From the NCBI GenBank assembly GCA_963977525.1, contig CAXBPC010000013.1, forward strand, positions 62,001-126,000: a stretch of 64,000 nt of DNA. The letters are read 5' to 3'. A program made the translations under genes and the position numbers. Positions 16,541 through 25,967 of this stretch are shown piece after piece (within the stretch, counting starts at the first letter, position 1; every line of letters starts with the position of its first letter). The stretch comes from Ancylomarina sp963977525 (GTDB taxonomy: Bacteria; Bacteroidota; Bacteroidia; Bacteroidales; Marinifilaceae). The notes below the pieces were generated by a model. The model was not told where the DNA came from, did no database searches, and saw only the letters and a list, made by a program, of their open reading frames with translations.

Positions 16541-16565
16541 ATCCTCCTTAACGGTGGATTTTTTA
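16541..16565 (+). terminator. Terminator after the secreted protein gene
   Basis: Stem ATCCTCC / GGTGGAT with one mismatch, five-base loop, followed by a T run. Confidence 0.55.
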
Positions 16566-16681
16566 ATTAAAGAACTTTGGGTGGATTAGGAATGGCGTGG
16601 TTACGGCCAATTTAGCACTTTGGATGATTAAATTACTTCTTCTGCTTTTATACTAACCTATTGTAATTAGCAGATATAAGG

Positions 16682-16721
16682 ATGTCCTACCTCAATGATT
16701 TAAGAGATAGGACATTTTTGT
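16682..16721 (+). terminator. Second plus-strand terminator-like hairpin
   Basis: Stem ATGTCCT..CTC / GAG..AGGACAT followed by TTTTTG; a backup terminator between convergent genes. Confidence 0.6.
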
Positions 16722-16739
16722 TCTTTTAGCTTCGATTTG

Positions 16740-17627
16740 TTATTTCAAAATGAAGCTTGAGTTTCCAATATGAATACCTTCTGAAAAAAGATCTAAAGTA
16801 TATTCACCTTTAATTAGACTACCATCATTATCCCAGAAAATTGAAACTTCAAGTTCATTACCTTCATATTCAATATCACGTTTAGCTGAAAATGCTATTT
16901 GTGTATTCTCGTACTCGAATAATAAATCTTCAGGATTACTTAAAATAACTTCATCAGGACGAGCGATTCTAACATAGATTGTTTTTAGTCCAGCGGTAAT
17001 AGTTATGTTTTTTCTAAGTTTAAAACTAGTTTTTAGTTTAACTGTTTTTGATAATTTCTTAACGACTCTACCCTTTTTGTTTATTGGCGAACAATTAATC
17101 TCTGTAGCATCTAAGGCTGAAGCTTTAGAGATAAGCTCCTTCATATTTTTAGTTGTGCTCTCCAATTTCTCATTACGTTCTTTCACCCAAGAGATTTGTT
17201 TCTTAACGCGGATGTTTTCAGCATTTAGTTCTTTATTCTTACTGTTTAAAGAATCGATTTGAATCACATAAGAACGTAAAACCCCCTTAAGTGTTCCAAC
17301 TTCCTTTTTGTATTTGTTGATTTCGAAATATGAATTATTTCTGAAAACTCTCATTCTCTCTAATAATTCGTCGATTTTATCTTTCTCGGTAACAAGTAGT
17401 TCGTTTAAAGTGTCGTTGCTTGTTTGTAGCGAATCGTAATCTTGAGATAATCCTCTCAGTTCAGTTTCCAGATCTGCTTTCTCAATTTTAATCTCGGCAA
17501 TATATTGTCGGTTTTCTCTATATGTCTTTAGGAAAAGGATGGATACGGTAAGTAGGATAACTCCCAATGAGATTAATACGATTTTATAAATCTGATCTTT
17601 CTTCTCTGTCTTCAAATCTGTGCTCAT
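16740..17627 (-). CDS. Membrane-anchored coiled-coil protein, function unknown
   Basis: 295 residues: short cytoplasmic N-terminus, one membrane helix (~16-34), a long coiled coil (~38-170, with many Glu/Lys/Leu heptads), then a beta-rich C-terminal domain (~190-295) ending in HIGNSSFILK. The layout suggests an inner-membrane protein reaching into the periplasm. No enzyme motif is present. Related proteins recur in Bacteroidota, but I know no function. Confidence 0.75.
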   Translation of the reverse strand: MSTDLKTEKKDQIYKIVLISLGVILLTVSILFLKTYRENRQYIAEIKIEKADLETELRGLSQDYDSLQTSNDTLNELLVTEKDKIDELLERMRVFRNNSYFEINKYKKEVGTLKGVLRSYVIQIDSLNSKNKELNAENIRVKKQISWVKERNEKLESTTKNMKELISKASALDATEINCSPINKKGRVVKKLSKTVKLKTSFKLRKNITITAGLKTIYVRIARPDEVILSNPEDLLFEYENTQIAFSAKRDIEYEGNELEVSIFWDNDGSLIKGEYTLDLFSEGIHIGNSSFILK

Positions 17628-17707
17628 TTAAAAATACGTTTATCGGTTATGATTGGACCAAATTTAATGGTTTTTACTGTTTTAACGCACAAGCATGCTT
17701 AAAATTG

Positions 17708-17742
17708 CAAAAAAGCCGCTCAATCTTTTGATTAAGCGACTT
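17708..17742 (-). terminator. Terminator of the DUF4197 gene
   Basis: Minus strand AAGTCGCTTAATC / GATTGAGCGGCTT (G-T pairs allowed) with a four-base loop and a T run. Confidence 0.75.
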
Positions 17743-17801
17743 AGGAGCACTACTAAAACTGTTCATACTAGTAATTTGTTGGAGATCTGCCTTTTATTTT
17801 A

Positions 17802-18554
17802 TTAATCCTGTTGGCTAAAAACTTTCTTAAGAATAGAACTAACACGCTTCATTGGATCTTTTCTGATATTCAATTCTTCTTCAGCTACTTTTATAAAAAG
17901 AGCGTCTAGGGCTTTGTTGGTAACATATTCATCAAGCTGAGAATTTACAGTTTCTAGTTCTGCTAGTTTTCCAACAAAACTACTAGCTACTTGATTATAG
18001 GATCTTGTCAGTAAATTCCATGATTCATTGGTAGAAATATCTGCTATCAATTTCTTATCGAGAGAGCTTCTGACTTTAGGTAGAAATAAATCCTTAAGTT
18101 TTGAATAGCTCTTAGCTTTAAGGTATTGTGTCGCTGCATTTTTATCACCCTTTAAAATACCGAAAGCATCCTGTATAGTCATTTCAGTTATTGCTGATGC
18201 AAATATTGGAGCGGCTTCAACTACAGCATCCTCTGCTGCTCGGTTTAGTCGGAGCACAACTTTATCAACCATATCTTTTCCTCCAGGAATCTTTTGGATA
18301 TTCCTACTTATTGTTTGCGCTTCAGGTGGGAGTAAAATTTTAACCAACTCGTCTTTGTAGAATCCATCTTCAATAGAAAGTATGTTTGATGCCTGCTTGC
18401 TACCAATTAGCAATGCCTCTTTTAAACCTTGCGATACATCAAATGAAGTCAGAGGTTTGTTTTGCTCTATTGCATATTCGTTAACTATAGTTTGCAGTTC
18501 AGCACATGATGTTAGATATAGAATACTTAGAAGTAATATAGATTTTTTGAGCAT
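17802..18554 (-). CDS. DUF4197 lipoprotein
   Basis: 250 residues with lipobox LTSC (Cys17). The mature part fits DUF4197: FDVSQGLKEALLIGSKQA near the start, GFYKDELVKILLPPEA, TIQDAFGILKGDKNAATQYLK, and a C-terminal TNKALDALFIKVAEEE. The function of DUF4197 is unknown. It lies downstream of the TonB receptor gene on the same strand, but a terminator separates them. Confidence 0.85.
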   Translation of the reverse strand: MLKKSILLLSILYLTSCAELQTIVNEYAIEQNKPLTSFDVSQGLKEALLIGSKQASNILSIEDGFYKDELVKILLPPEAQTISRNIQKIPGGKDMVDKVVLRLNRAAEDAVVEAAPIFASAITEMTIQDAFGILKGDKNAATQYLKAKSYSKLKDLFLPKVRSSLDKKLIADISTNESWNLLTRSYNQVASSFVGKLAELETVNSQLDEYVTNKALDALFIKVAEEELNIRKDPMKRVSSILKKVFSQQD

Positions 18555-18589
18555 CGTAAATTATAGATTGATTTGTAATGCTTGCAATT

Positions 18590-18631
18590 TAAAAAAGAAA
18601 ACGGAGCAAAACCTTAAGGTCCTTGCTCCGT
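18590..18631 (-). terminator. Terminator of the TonB receptor gene
   Basis: Outer stem ACGGAGCAA / TTGCTCCGT with an inner CCTTAAGG palindrome; the minus-strand side continues into a T-rich tail. Confidence 0.65.
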
Positions 18632-18674
18632 CGACTCTAACCGATAGAATCACTTACATTTTTGATTGAACTCC

Positions 18675-21113
18675 TTATAGTAAGTTACCTAGTTTTATCC
18701 CAAAATAAATTGTGCGAGGGTTTAATGGTCCATAAACCCAGCTGGCATCACGATATGCACCCTTGTCAAAATCATCTTGAAAAGAGTTGAAGATATTCTT
18801 CATACCAAGGTCGAATTCCAATTTCACATCACCACCCAAATCGAAATGATAAGCAAAGTTGATACCTAGATCCATAAACTCACCGCTTTTTACAAGTTGA
18901 TCGCCTGCTGGGACACCATTGGCATCTTTTTCAACTCCAAAATGAATCAAATCCATCGATCCAGAATAGTTACCAGATAGAGTGGTTGTAAATTCGTGAA
19001 GAGGTTTCCAGTTCATTACAAAATAACCGTAATGGTTAGGTGTTTTCAACATCTTGTCTGTTTTGATTTCTGTCAAGTCACCCTGTTCAATTTTTTCTTT
19101 GTATTCACTCGACTGTAATGTCATACCCATCTGAAAATCGAGCTTATACGACGGTGCTATCTTAAATTCTAGGTTTATCCCTTTTACAATGGCTCCTTTT
19201 GAGTTTTTACGAAAGGCAACCAAATAACCATTCTCGTCGTTGATGCTGTATTCGTTCACAAATGAATTATTCAAATCTGTATAGAAACCTTCAGCTAAGA
19301 AATAGGTCTGTATCTTCCCAAAACTCTTGTCTACATCGTAAGATACCGTGTAAGAGTTTGAGGATTCTTCTTTAAGATTTTCAGATAGCTTATGAATCAC
19401 ACGACGTGCAGCTGATGCTTCGATATGTAAATCTTCATCGAATAATTGTGGAGCACGAAATCCTCTTGCGTAACTTAATCGCAATTGCATGGCATCATCC
19501 AATTTAAATAGCATATTGGCACGTGGACTGATAACCGTATTGTTGAAATCAGAATTATCAACAGAGTTTTTAATTCTATAAGAGTCCATTCTGGCACCAA
19601 GAAGGAAACTGGCAAAACCTAAATCCCATTTACTTTGAGCGTAAGCGCCAATTGTATTTGAACTTTGGTTGGCGATGATGGTTGTTGGTACAATAATGTC
19701 TTTTTTGTAATCATTATATGCCAGTTTTTTATCCTTAAGTTTATTGTACACATTTTCGAAACCTAAGGTGATATCGGCAGGCGCGAAAAGTAAATTTTCC
19801 GAATGACTAAAGAATTGAACACCTGCAGATACAGCTAAATCTTCAGTGGCTCCGTATGCACCGATGTCGAAAATTGGCTTTGGAAGATCGATGCCTAGAC
19901 TATCTTTTAATGTTGCAGCACCATAATACGATTCTCTATCAATATGCTGTGCCGAAGCATAAACAGAAAGTTTACTGATTCTATCTTTAGAGAAAAACTG
20001 ATCTAAGGTGATACTTCCTGAGTTAATATTGTGTTTAACTTGCTCGGCAATTAAAGACATGTGGGCTGGCAAATTTAGTTGGTCACCACCTCTACGGAAT
20101 TCATCGACAACATGATATTCAAGGCTTAGTTTAGATAAACCACTCAAGCGATGAAAGGCATTGAAGCCAGCACTTATGTTTTTTAATTCTACGATATCAG
20201 AGAAACCATCTTTATTAGCATCCCATGCTTCTTTATTACGTTTCATTCCGAAAAGGAAGATGCCTGATTTGTTATCATCAGAAATAATTGATGCATTGAA
20301 ATCAACTAAAATATCGCCAGCAGGATTGCCGCTATCACTAACCCCAGTTCCGACATTACCATATTTAACACCAACTTTAAACGAGTTGCTTACAGGATCT
20401 TTTGTGATCACATTAATAGTCCCTGCAATGGCATTTCCTCCGAAAAGAGCAGAACCACCACCACGAACAACCTCGATACGCTGAATCATACTTGGAGGAA
20501 TATGCTCTAAGCCATAAACGCCTGCTAAGCCACTGAATATTGGGCGTGAGTTGATTAGTATTTGTGTGTAAGGACCTTCTAAACCGTTCATACGAACTTG
20601 TGAGAATCCACAATTGTTACAATCATTCTCAACACGCAGTCCAGGTGAAAACATTAGACCGTCTGCCATGGTTGAAGCTGCAGTACTATTAAGAAGTTTT
20701 GCTCCAATAGAGTTAACAACAACAGGTGCATCTTTTCTTGAAATCTGATTTCTATCAGCTGTAACTACAACCTGATCGAGACCAATAAAGTCTTCGTTTA
20801 TTTTAAAAGTAAGGTTGTTAGGCTGACCAAGTTTGACATCGTAGTGTTTCTTTTCAGCGCGAAAACCAACACAACTTGCAATGATATGATAGTGCCCAAC
20901 AGGAACATTGTCGATTTCAAATTCTCCTTCGAAATTGGTAACTGCGCCAATTGATGTTCCCTCTAGGGCTACACTGGCAAAGGATATGGGTTCGTTGCTA
21001 GCAATATTAATAACTTTCCCTTTTATACTTGTGGTGTTATTCTTTGCAAGTAATACTAGAGAAATAGATGCTATTAGAACTAGGCTAAAGCATAATTTAG
21101 CGATAATCTTCAT
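18675..21113 (-). CDS. TonB-dependent outer-membrane receptor with CarboxypepD-reg-like domain
   Basis: 812 residues: signal peptide (~1-23), carboxypeptidase-D-like regulatory domain (~28-110, SIKGKVINIASNEPISFA), plug domain (~118-235, VVVTADRNQISRKDAPVVV through GNAIAGTINVITKDP), then a 22-strand-type barrel ending in an aromatic-rich terminal strand (TIYFGIKLGNLL). The plug has a CNNC motif just before GFSQVRMNGLEG. It imports a ligand across the outer membrane using TonB energy. A His/Cys-rich membrane protein gene lies 283 bases upstream on the same strand, which points to a metal or metal chelate, but the ligand is not shown by sequence. Confidence 0.92.
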   Translation of the reverse strand: MKIIAKLCFSLVLIASISLVLLAKNNTTSIKGKVINIASNEPISFASVALEGTSIGAVTNFEGEFEIDNVPVGHYHIIASCVGFRAEKKHYDVKLGQPNNLTFKINEDFIGLDQVVVTADRNQISRKDAPVVVNSIGAKLLNSTAASTMADGLMFSPGLRVENDCNNCGFSQVRMNGLEGPYTQILINSRPIFSGLAGVYGLEHIPPSMIQRIEVVRGGGSALFGGNAIAGTINVITKDPVSNSFKVGVKYGNVGTGVSDSGNPAGDILVDFNASIISDDNKSGIFLFGMKRNKEAWDANKDGFSDIVELKNISAGFNAFHRLSGLSKLSLEYHVVDEFRRGGDQLNLPAHMSLIAEQVKHNINSGSITLDQFFSKDRISKLSVYASAQHIDRESYYGAATLKDSLGIDLPKPIFDIGAYGATEDLAVSAGVQFFSHSENLLFAPADITLGFENVYNKLKDKKLAYNDYKKDIIVPTTIIANQSSNTIGAYAQSKWDLGFASFLLGARMDSYRIKNSVDNSDFNNTVISPRANMLFKLDDAMQLRLSYARGFRAPQLFDEDLHIEASAARRVIHKLSENLKEESSNSYTVSYDVDKSFGKIQTYFLAEGFYTDLNNSFVNEYSINDENGYLVAFRKNSKGAIVKGINLEFKIAPSYKLDFQMGMTLQSSEYKEKIEQGDLTEIKTDKMLKTPNHYGYFVMNWKPLHEFTTTLSGNYSGSMDLIHFGVEKDANGVPAGDQLVKSGEFMDLGINFAYHFDLGGDVKLEFDLGMKNIFNSFQDDFDKGAYRDASWVYGPLNPRTIYFGIKLGNLL

Positions 21114-21167
21114 TATGTAGTTTTTTGTTTGAGTTAATATGACACAAGCTCAAGCGTGTTTATATGG

Positions 21168-21195
21168 ATATACAGTTCAAGTATGAGCTGTATAT
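21168..21195. promoter_or_regulatory. Dyad-symmetric site upstream of the TonB receptor gene
   Basis: ATATACAG and CTGTATAT arms separated by 12 bases, 55-82 bases ahead of the receptor start. It could be an operator or a leader hairpin. No regulator can be named. Confidence 0.35.
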
Positions 21196-21283
21196 TTTAC
21201 AAAGCCTGTAGCTGTATGACCTGGTAAATTGGTCGGTAAAACGAAATTGGTAATGGATTTTGGCTTGGAATTCAGCTAATCTT

Positions 21284-21365
21284 TATAGAAAATCGTATTT
21301 CTATCACATGCATTTTATATTCCAGTCTAATATTAAAAGATTATAGACATGTATAGAGAATCGTA
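21284..21365. repeat. Spaced direct repeat between the receptor and His-rich genes
   Basis: TATAGAAAATCGTA (21284-21297) and TATAGAGAATCGTA (21352-21365) match at 13 of 14 positions, with starts 68 bases apart. Confidence 0.35.
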
Positions 21366-21396
21366 ATCCAAAAGAGTTATCTGAAAGACAAGCTAA

Positions 21397-21762
21397 TTAG
21401 GCCAAGAATGGAGGAGGCCTATTATTTAGAAGACTGGCCGTGTAGCCAAATTTAACTTGTAAAGATTCGAACTGAACGCGTTTAAGTTGTTTCTCGAATA
21501 CCAAGCTCAGGATAAGAGCAGTAATGGCAACAAATATTAAACTGGTTAAGTGATGAATTGAAACGCAGTCGTTACATGAGTGTGAATGAGAAGTACCTTT
21601 TTGAGTTCCGCTATCCTGCATAGGATGAGCATGAACAAAAGAACTATCATTCGTTTGTTTGTGGATATGCAGGTTGAAGATAGCATTTCCAGTCAATGCA
21701 AGCATTGCAGGAAGTAGCGCTATCAGCACAGCAATTTTTATCTTTCTAAAGAATTCCATCAA
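21397..21762 (-). CDS. His/Cys-rich two-helix membrane protein, probable metal binding
   Basis: 121 residues. Helix 1 is ~9-29 and helix 2 ~74-89. The loop between them has eight His (32, 34, 44, 46, 59, 61, 70, 71) and two Cys (63, 66) in the motif HSHSCNDC, and probably faces the periplasm. The C-terminus ends RPPPFLA. The make-up resembles small proteins that accompany Cu, Zn or Ni handling genes. Together with the downstream TonB receptor it suggests metal acquisition or sensing. No specific family is recognised. Confidence 0.7.
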   Translation of the reverse strand: MMEFFRKIKIAVLIALLPAMLALTGNAIFNLHIHKQTNDSSFVHAHPMQDSGTQKGTSHSHSCNDCVSIHHLTSLIFVAITALILSLVFEKQLKRVQFESLQVKFGYTASLLNNRPPPFLA

Positions 21763-21923
21763 ACATTATAAATTTTAAATCTTTCGACAGTGCAAACATA
21801 TCTGCTTTCATATTACCTTACAATACCTACATCTTATGATATTCTTAAAAATGCTTAGAAACATCTATTTAGACTTCTGTTTTTAATTTGGAATAGCTTC
21901 ACTTATAATTTGCTTAATTCTTA

Positions 21924-21931
21924 TAACTTTG
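21924..21931 (+). promoter_or_regulatory. -7 promoter element of the M23 peptidase gene
   Basis: TAACTTTG matches TAnnTTTG. Its place, 56 bases before the ATG at 21988, supports that start over the in-frame upstream codon at 21910, which would precede the promoter. Confidence 0.4.
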
Positions 21932-21987
21932 CCTTTCAAGTTTTGACAGAGTATGTTGATGTAATAGTCAATCAAATTAATGTAAGT

Positions 21988-22860
21988 ATGGCTGAAGAAA
22001 AAGAGAAAAAAGCGATCATAAAGAAACTCCGAAATAAGTATCGTTTAACGGTTTCAAACGAGAGCACCTTCGAAGAGGCTTTATCTTTTCGTCTTTCTAG
22101 ATTGAATGTTTTTACTGTGGCAGGTACTTCTTTAATTGTTTTGATTGCTCTTATTACTGTTCTAATTGCTTTTACACCATTACGAGAGTATATTCCGGGT
22201 TACCCAGATGGTAAAATGCGTCGCAGTATTGAGCAAAATATGAAATCAGTTGATTCTTTAACTACTGAGTTAGAGAAACGTGATCGATTTTTTCAAGGAA
22301 TAAAAAATGTTGTCTCAGGTAATGATTTTGAGAATACCGTTCAAAGTAAAGCCGATTCTATAGTCGATCCTAAATACAAGGGTTTACAGTTTACTCAATC
22401 TGAGAATGATTCTATTTTCAGAAAAGACCATGAAGCTGAAGAAAAATTTAATTTGACCATTTCAGGAGAAAATAAAGCAAGAGGTGTTTCTAGTATTCAT
22501 TTCTTTACGCCTATGAAAGGGATGATTTCAAATTCATACGATGGACTATCAGGTCATTATGGTGTTGATGTCGTAGGGCCCAAGAATGAAAGAATATCTG
22601 CCGTTTTAGATGGTACAGTTATTTTTGCTGAGTGGACATTGAATACTGGCTATGTTGTACAGATTCAACATGGGAAAGATCTTGTGTCAATTTATAAGCA
22701 CAATCAGGAATTATTGAAAAAACCGGGAGAGTTTGTGAAAGCTGGCGAAGCTATTGCAATTCTAGGGAATTCAGGTGAGCTGACTTCTGGTCCTCATTTA
22801 CATTTTGAATTGTGGCATAACGGTAAAGCCTTAAACCCTGAAAATTATATTAAATTTTAA
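21988..22860 (+). CDS. M23-family (LytM-type) peptidoglycan endopeptidase
   Basis: 290 residues from the ATG at 21988 (MAEEKEKKAI). One membrane helix (~45-65) is followed by a periplasmic helical region and a C-terminal LytM domain. Zinc-site motifs are visible: HYGVDVVGP (H-x3-D) and GPHLHFEL (HxH). The family cuts peptide cross-links in peptidoglycan or activates amidases. Both zinc motifs are intact, so an active enzyme is likely. A 54-base gap leads to dxr. Confidence 0.9.
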   Translation: MAEEKEKKAIIKKLRNKYRLTVSNESTFEEALSFRLSRLNVFTVAGTSLIVLIALITVLIAFTPLREYIPGYPDGKMRRSIEQNMKSVDSLTTELEKRDRFFQGIKNVVSGNDFENTVQSKADSIVDPKYKGLQFTQSENDSIFRKDHEAEEKFNLTISGENKARGVSSIHFFTPMKGMISNSYDGLSGHYGVDVVGPKNERISAVLDGTVIFAEWTLNTGYVVQIQHGKDLVSIYKHNQELLKKPGEFVKAGEAIAILGNSGELTSGPHLHFELWHNGKALNPENYIKF

Positions 22861-22914
22861 ATCCTGTCTGAAATCAATTGATAGGATAAGCAAAATCAAA
22901 AAGCAAGGGACTAA

Positions 22915-24063
22915 ATGAGTAAACATATTGCAATCTTAGGGTCTACGGGTTCTATTGGAACGCAAACATTAGAGGTAGTTGATGCAAACCCAGATTTGTT
23001 TGTTGTTGATGTTTTAACAGCAAATAGTAATGTGGACTTGTTGGTTGCCCAAGCAAAAAAATATCAACCTGATGTGGTTGTAATTGCACGTGAGGATAAA
23101 TATCAACAGCTATCAGAAGCCTTAAAGGATGAGGATATTAAAGTTTATGCTGGTAGTGATGCTATAGCACAGGTTGTTGGTATGTCATCCATCGATGTAG
23201 TCGTTACAGCTATGGTAGGTTATTCTGGATTACTACCAACTATTAAAGCTATTGAAGCTAAAAAGAATGTTGCACTTGCTAATAAAGAAACACTTGTTGT
23301 AGCTGGTGAAATTATTCAAAAGCTGGCACTTGAAAATGGAGTTAGTATTTACCCGGTTGATTCGGAGCATTCTGCAATATTTCAGTGTTTAATTGGTGAA
23401 TTTGAAAACCCTGTTGAGAAAATCTACTTGACAGCATCAGGTGGACCTTTTAGAGGGAGAGATAGAAAGTTCCTCGAAACTGTTACTTCTAAACAAGCCT
23501 TAAAACACCCAAACTGGGAAATGGGAGCAAAGATCACTATCGACTCTGCCAGTATGATGAATAAAGGATTTGAGGTAATCGAAGCCAAGTGGTTATTCGA
23601 TCTTAAGCCGGAGCAGGTTGATGTGATTGTTCATCCTCAATCTATAGTTCATTCATTGGTTCAATTCGAAGATTCTTCGATGAAAGCACAAATGGGTTTG
23701 CCAGATATGAAACTGCCTATTCAGTTCGCATTAACCTATCCTAAGCGTCTGAAAACAAGCTTTGAAAGGTTTAATTTTCTTGACTATCCAAATCTTACTT
23801 TTGAGCCAGCTGATACGAAGAATTTCAGAAATCTAGCTCTTGCTTATGAAGCAATGAATAAAGGTGGAAATATGCCTTGTATCATTAATGCGGCAAATGA
23901 AATTATGGTAGAGGCATTTTTGAAAGACCAAGTTGGTTTTTTACAAATGAGCGATATAATCGAAACTTGTATGCAGAAAGCAAGTTTTATAACGAATCCT
24001 GTTTATGATGATTATGTTGCTAGTGACGCTGAAGTGAGACAATTGGCAGCCTCTTTGTTATAA
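22915..24063 (+). CDS. dxr: 1-deoxy-D-xylulose 5-phosphate reductoisomerase
   Basis: 382 residues, the normal length. It converts DXP to MEP with NADPH, the committed step of the non-mevalonate isoprenoid pathway. The NADPH-binding start is ILGSTGSIGTQTL; further family blocks are ALANKETLVVAG, YPVDSEHSAIFQCL, LTASGGPFRGR and the metal/substrate region IDSASMMNKGFEVIEA. It sits between an M23 peptidase gene and rseP. Confidence 0.97.
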   Translation: MSKHIAILGSTGSIGTQTLEVVDANPDLFVVDVLTANSNVDLLVAQAKKYQPDVVVIAREDKYQQLSEALKDEDIKVYAGSDAIAQVVGMSSIDVVVTAMVGYSGLLPTIKAIEAKKNVALANKETLVVAGEIIQKLALENGVSIYPVDSEHSAIFQCLIGEFENPVEKIYLTASGGPFRGRDRKFLETVTSKQALKHPNWEMGAKITIDSASMMNKGFEVIEAKWLFDLKPEQVDVIVHPQSIVHSLVQFEDSSMKAQMGLPDMKLPIQFALTYPKRLKTSFERFNFLDYPNLTFEPADTKNFRNLALAYEAMNKGGNMPCIINAANEIMVEAFLKDQVGFLQMSDIIETCMQKASFITNPVYDDYVASDAEVRQLAASLL

Positions 24064-24144
24064 AATTCTTACATTGTCGTGATTTTTAATCGAGTATAAT
24101 ACTCAATATTGCATTGAGTCTAAAAATAAGATAATTAAAATTTA

Positions 24145-25488
24145 ATGGAAATATTAGTTAGAGTATCTCAGTTCCTTCTGAGTTTGTCTATTTTAGTGGT
24201 ATTACACGAATTAGGGCACTTCGCTTTCGCAAAACTTTTCGGGGCTCGTGTAGAGAAATTCTATATGTTTTTTAATCCTGGATTTTCTCTTTTTAAATAC
24301 AAAAAGGGTGATACCGAATACGGTATTGGATGGATTCCTCTTGGAGGATATGTGAAGATATCAGGAATGATTGATGAGTCGATGGATAAGGAACAAATGG
24401 CATTGCCACCAGAGCCTTATGAGTTTCGTTCGAAACCAGCTTATCAGCGTTTATTGATTATGGTAGGTGGAGTTTTGGTGAACTTTATTCTAGCTTTTTT
24501 CATTTATATCGCTGTTCTATTTGCTTGGGGAGATGAATATCTTCCTGCTGAAAATGTGAAGTATGGATATGTTTGCGATTCATTGGCTCAGAGTATCGGT
24601 TTGCAAAACGGCGATAAGATTCTTGAACTTGATAATCAGAAGCAGGCTAAATACACAGATATTTTAATCAATATTTTATTGAATTCGCCGAAAACCATGC
24701 AAGTTGAACGCAATGGACAGATGATGGATATTGCGATTCCATCTACTTTTGTCCCAGATTTGTTGGCTAAGAGTAGCAAAGGCTTTTCAATGTCACCTGT
24801 GATTAGGCCACGAATGCCATTGCAACCTTTTATTGTTGCAGGCTTTTCTGAAGAATCAGTTGCAAAAGGTGCTGGACTTAAAAAAGGCGATGAACTACTT
24901 TTAGTAAATGGAAAGGATATCAAATATTTTGATGAGTATCTGGTTTATCTTCAAACCCTAAAGGGAAAGTCTGTAGCACTGACTGTTAAGCGAGATGGAG
25001 CGACTCAAGAATTTTCAACTGTTCTGGGAGAAGATGCATTACTGGGTATTTCAATGAAACCTTATAATCATTTTGAATTTGCTGCAATTGAATATAGCTT
25101 TTTAGAAGCGATTCCAGCAGGTATCAATAAAGGAGTTGATAAGTTACAGTCTTATTTGAAACAGTTCAAGTTGATTTTTTCATCGGAGGCTAAAGGATAT
25201 AAATCAATCGGTGGTTTTGGAACTATTGCGAGTATTTTCCCAGGAGTATGGGATTGGCACGCATTCTGGAACTTGACAGCTTTCTTGTCAATCATTCTAG
25301 CAATTATGAATATTCTACCTATTCCAGCATTAGATGGTGGTCACGTAATGTTCCTGTTGTACGAGATTGTTACTCGACGCAAGCCCGGTGAGAAGTTTAT
25401 GGAATATGCTCAAGTTGGAGGTATGATTTTATTATTCGGATTGCTTATTTTTGCTAATGCCAATGATATAATGAAGGCCTTCAACTAA
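24145..25488 (+). CDS. rseP: Site-2 zinc metalloprotease RseP
   Basis: 447 residues. The first membrane helix holds HELGH (His21, Glu22, His25), and the C-terminal helix carries NILPIPALDGGH with the third zinc ligand Asp397. A PDZ-like region (PFIVAGFSEESVAKGAGLKKGDELLLVNG) lies between them; the segment before it is a second, divergent PDZ. It cleaves membrane-spanning anti-sigma factors and remnant signal peptides. Downstream of dxr by 81 bases. Confidence 0.95.
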   Translation: MEILVRVSQFLLSLSILVVLHELGHFAFAKLFGARVEKFYMFFNPGFSLFKYKKGDTEYGIGWIPLGGYVKISGMIDESMDKEQMALPPEPYEFRSKPAYQRLLIMVGGVLVNFILAFFIYIAVLFAWGDEYLPAENVKYGYVCDSLAQSIGLQNGDKILELDNQKQAKYTDILINILLNSPKTMQVERNGQMMDIAIPSTFVPDLLAKSSKGFSMSPVIRPRMPLQPFIVAGFSEESVAKGAGLKKGDELLLVNGKDIKYFDEYLVYLQTLKGKSVALTVKRDGATQEFSTVLGEDALLGISMKPYNHFEFAAIEYSFLEAIPAGINKGVDKLQSYLKQFKLIFSSEAKGYKSIGGFGTIASIFPGVWDWHAFWNLTAFLSIILAIMNILPIPALDGGHVMFLLYEIVTRRKPGEKFMEYAQVGGMILLFGLLIFANANDIMKAFN

Positions 25489-25577
25489 GGTTAATTGATA
25501 TGAGTTTCAGACAGATGTCTTGATACTTTATGTGAAAATGTTATATTTGTGATATCTAATTCTTAAAAATAAAACTT

Positions 25578-25778
25578 ATGAACCTTTTTGTAATAGCCGG
25601 AATGATCGGTCCATGGCAAATAGCCATCATTGTATTTGCTCTCGTACTTTTGTTTGGGGGTAAAAAAATTCCTGAATTAATGAAAGGTTTGGGACAAGGT
25701 ATGAAGGAGTTTAAAAAAGCTACTGATACCGAAGAAAAGGAAGAAGATACCGACGAAAAAGAGTCGAAAGATAAATAA
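25578..25778 (+). CDS. tatA: Twin-arginine translocase subunit TatA
   Basis: 66 residues: a short hydrophobic helix (~10-25, WQIAIIVFALVLLFGG), the hinge GGKKIPELMKGLGQG, an amphipathic helix, and an acidic/basic tail. It forms the pore-forming component for export of folded proteins such as the Tat-type Fe-S subunit at 1.7-2.6 kb. TatC is not in the window. Confidence 0.93.
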   Translation: MNLFVIAGMIGPWQIAIIVFALVLLFGGKKIPELMKGLGQGMKEFKKATDTEEKEEDTDEKESKDK

Positions 25779-25782
25779 TATG

Positions 25783-25810
25783 AAAGCAGGTTTAAAAGCC
25801 TGCTTTTTTT
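25783..25810 (+). terminator. Terminator after tatA
   Basis: AAAGCAGG / CCTGCTTT with an 8-base loop and a T8 tail immediately after the tatA stop. Confidence 0.85.
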
Positions 25811-25967
25811 ATGTCTTATATTTTCAAAGAATTATGAATTCATTTACGAGCTTTTAAGAATTGTTATAATTACCATATAATTGATTGTTTTTTGGTCTGA
25901 TGCACGGATAAAATGCTTATCTTAATTCCGCCAAAATGCATGCTTATTATTGAAGTGATTATTCCCG

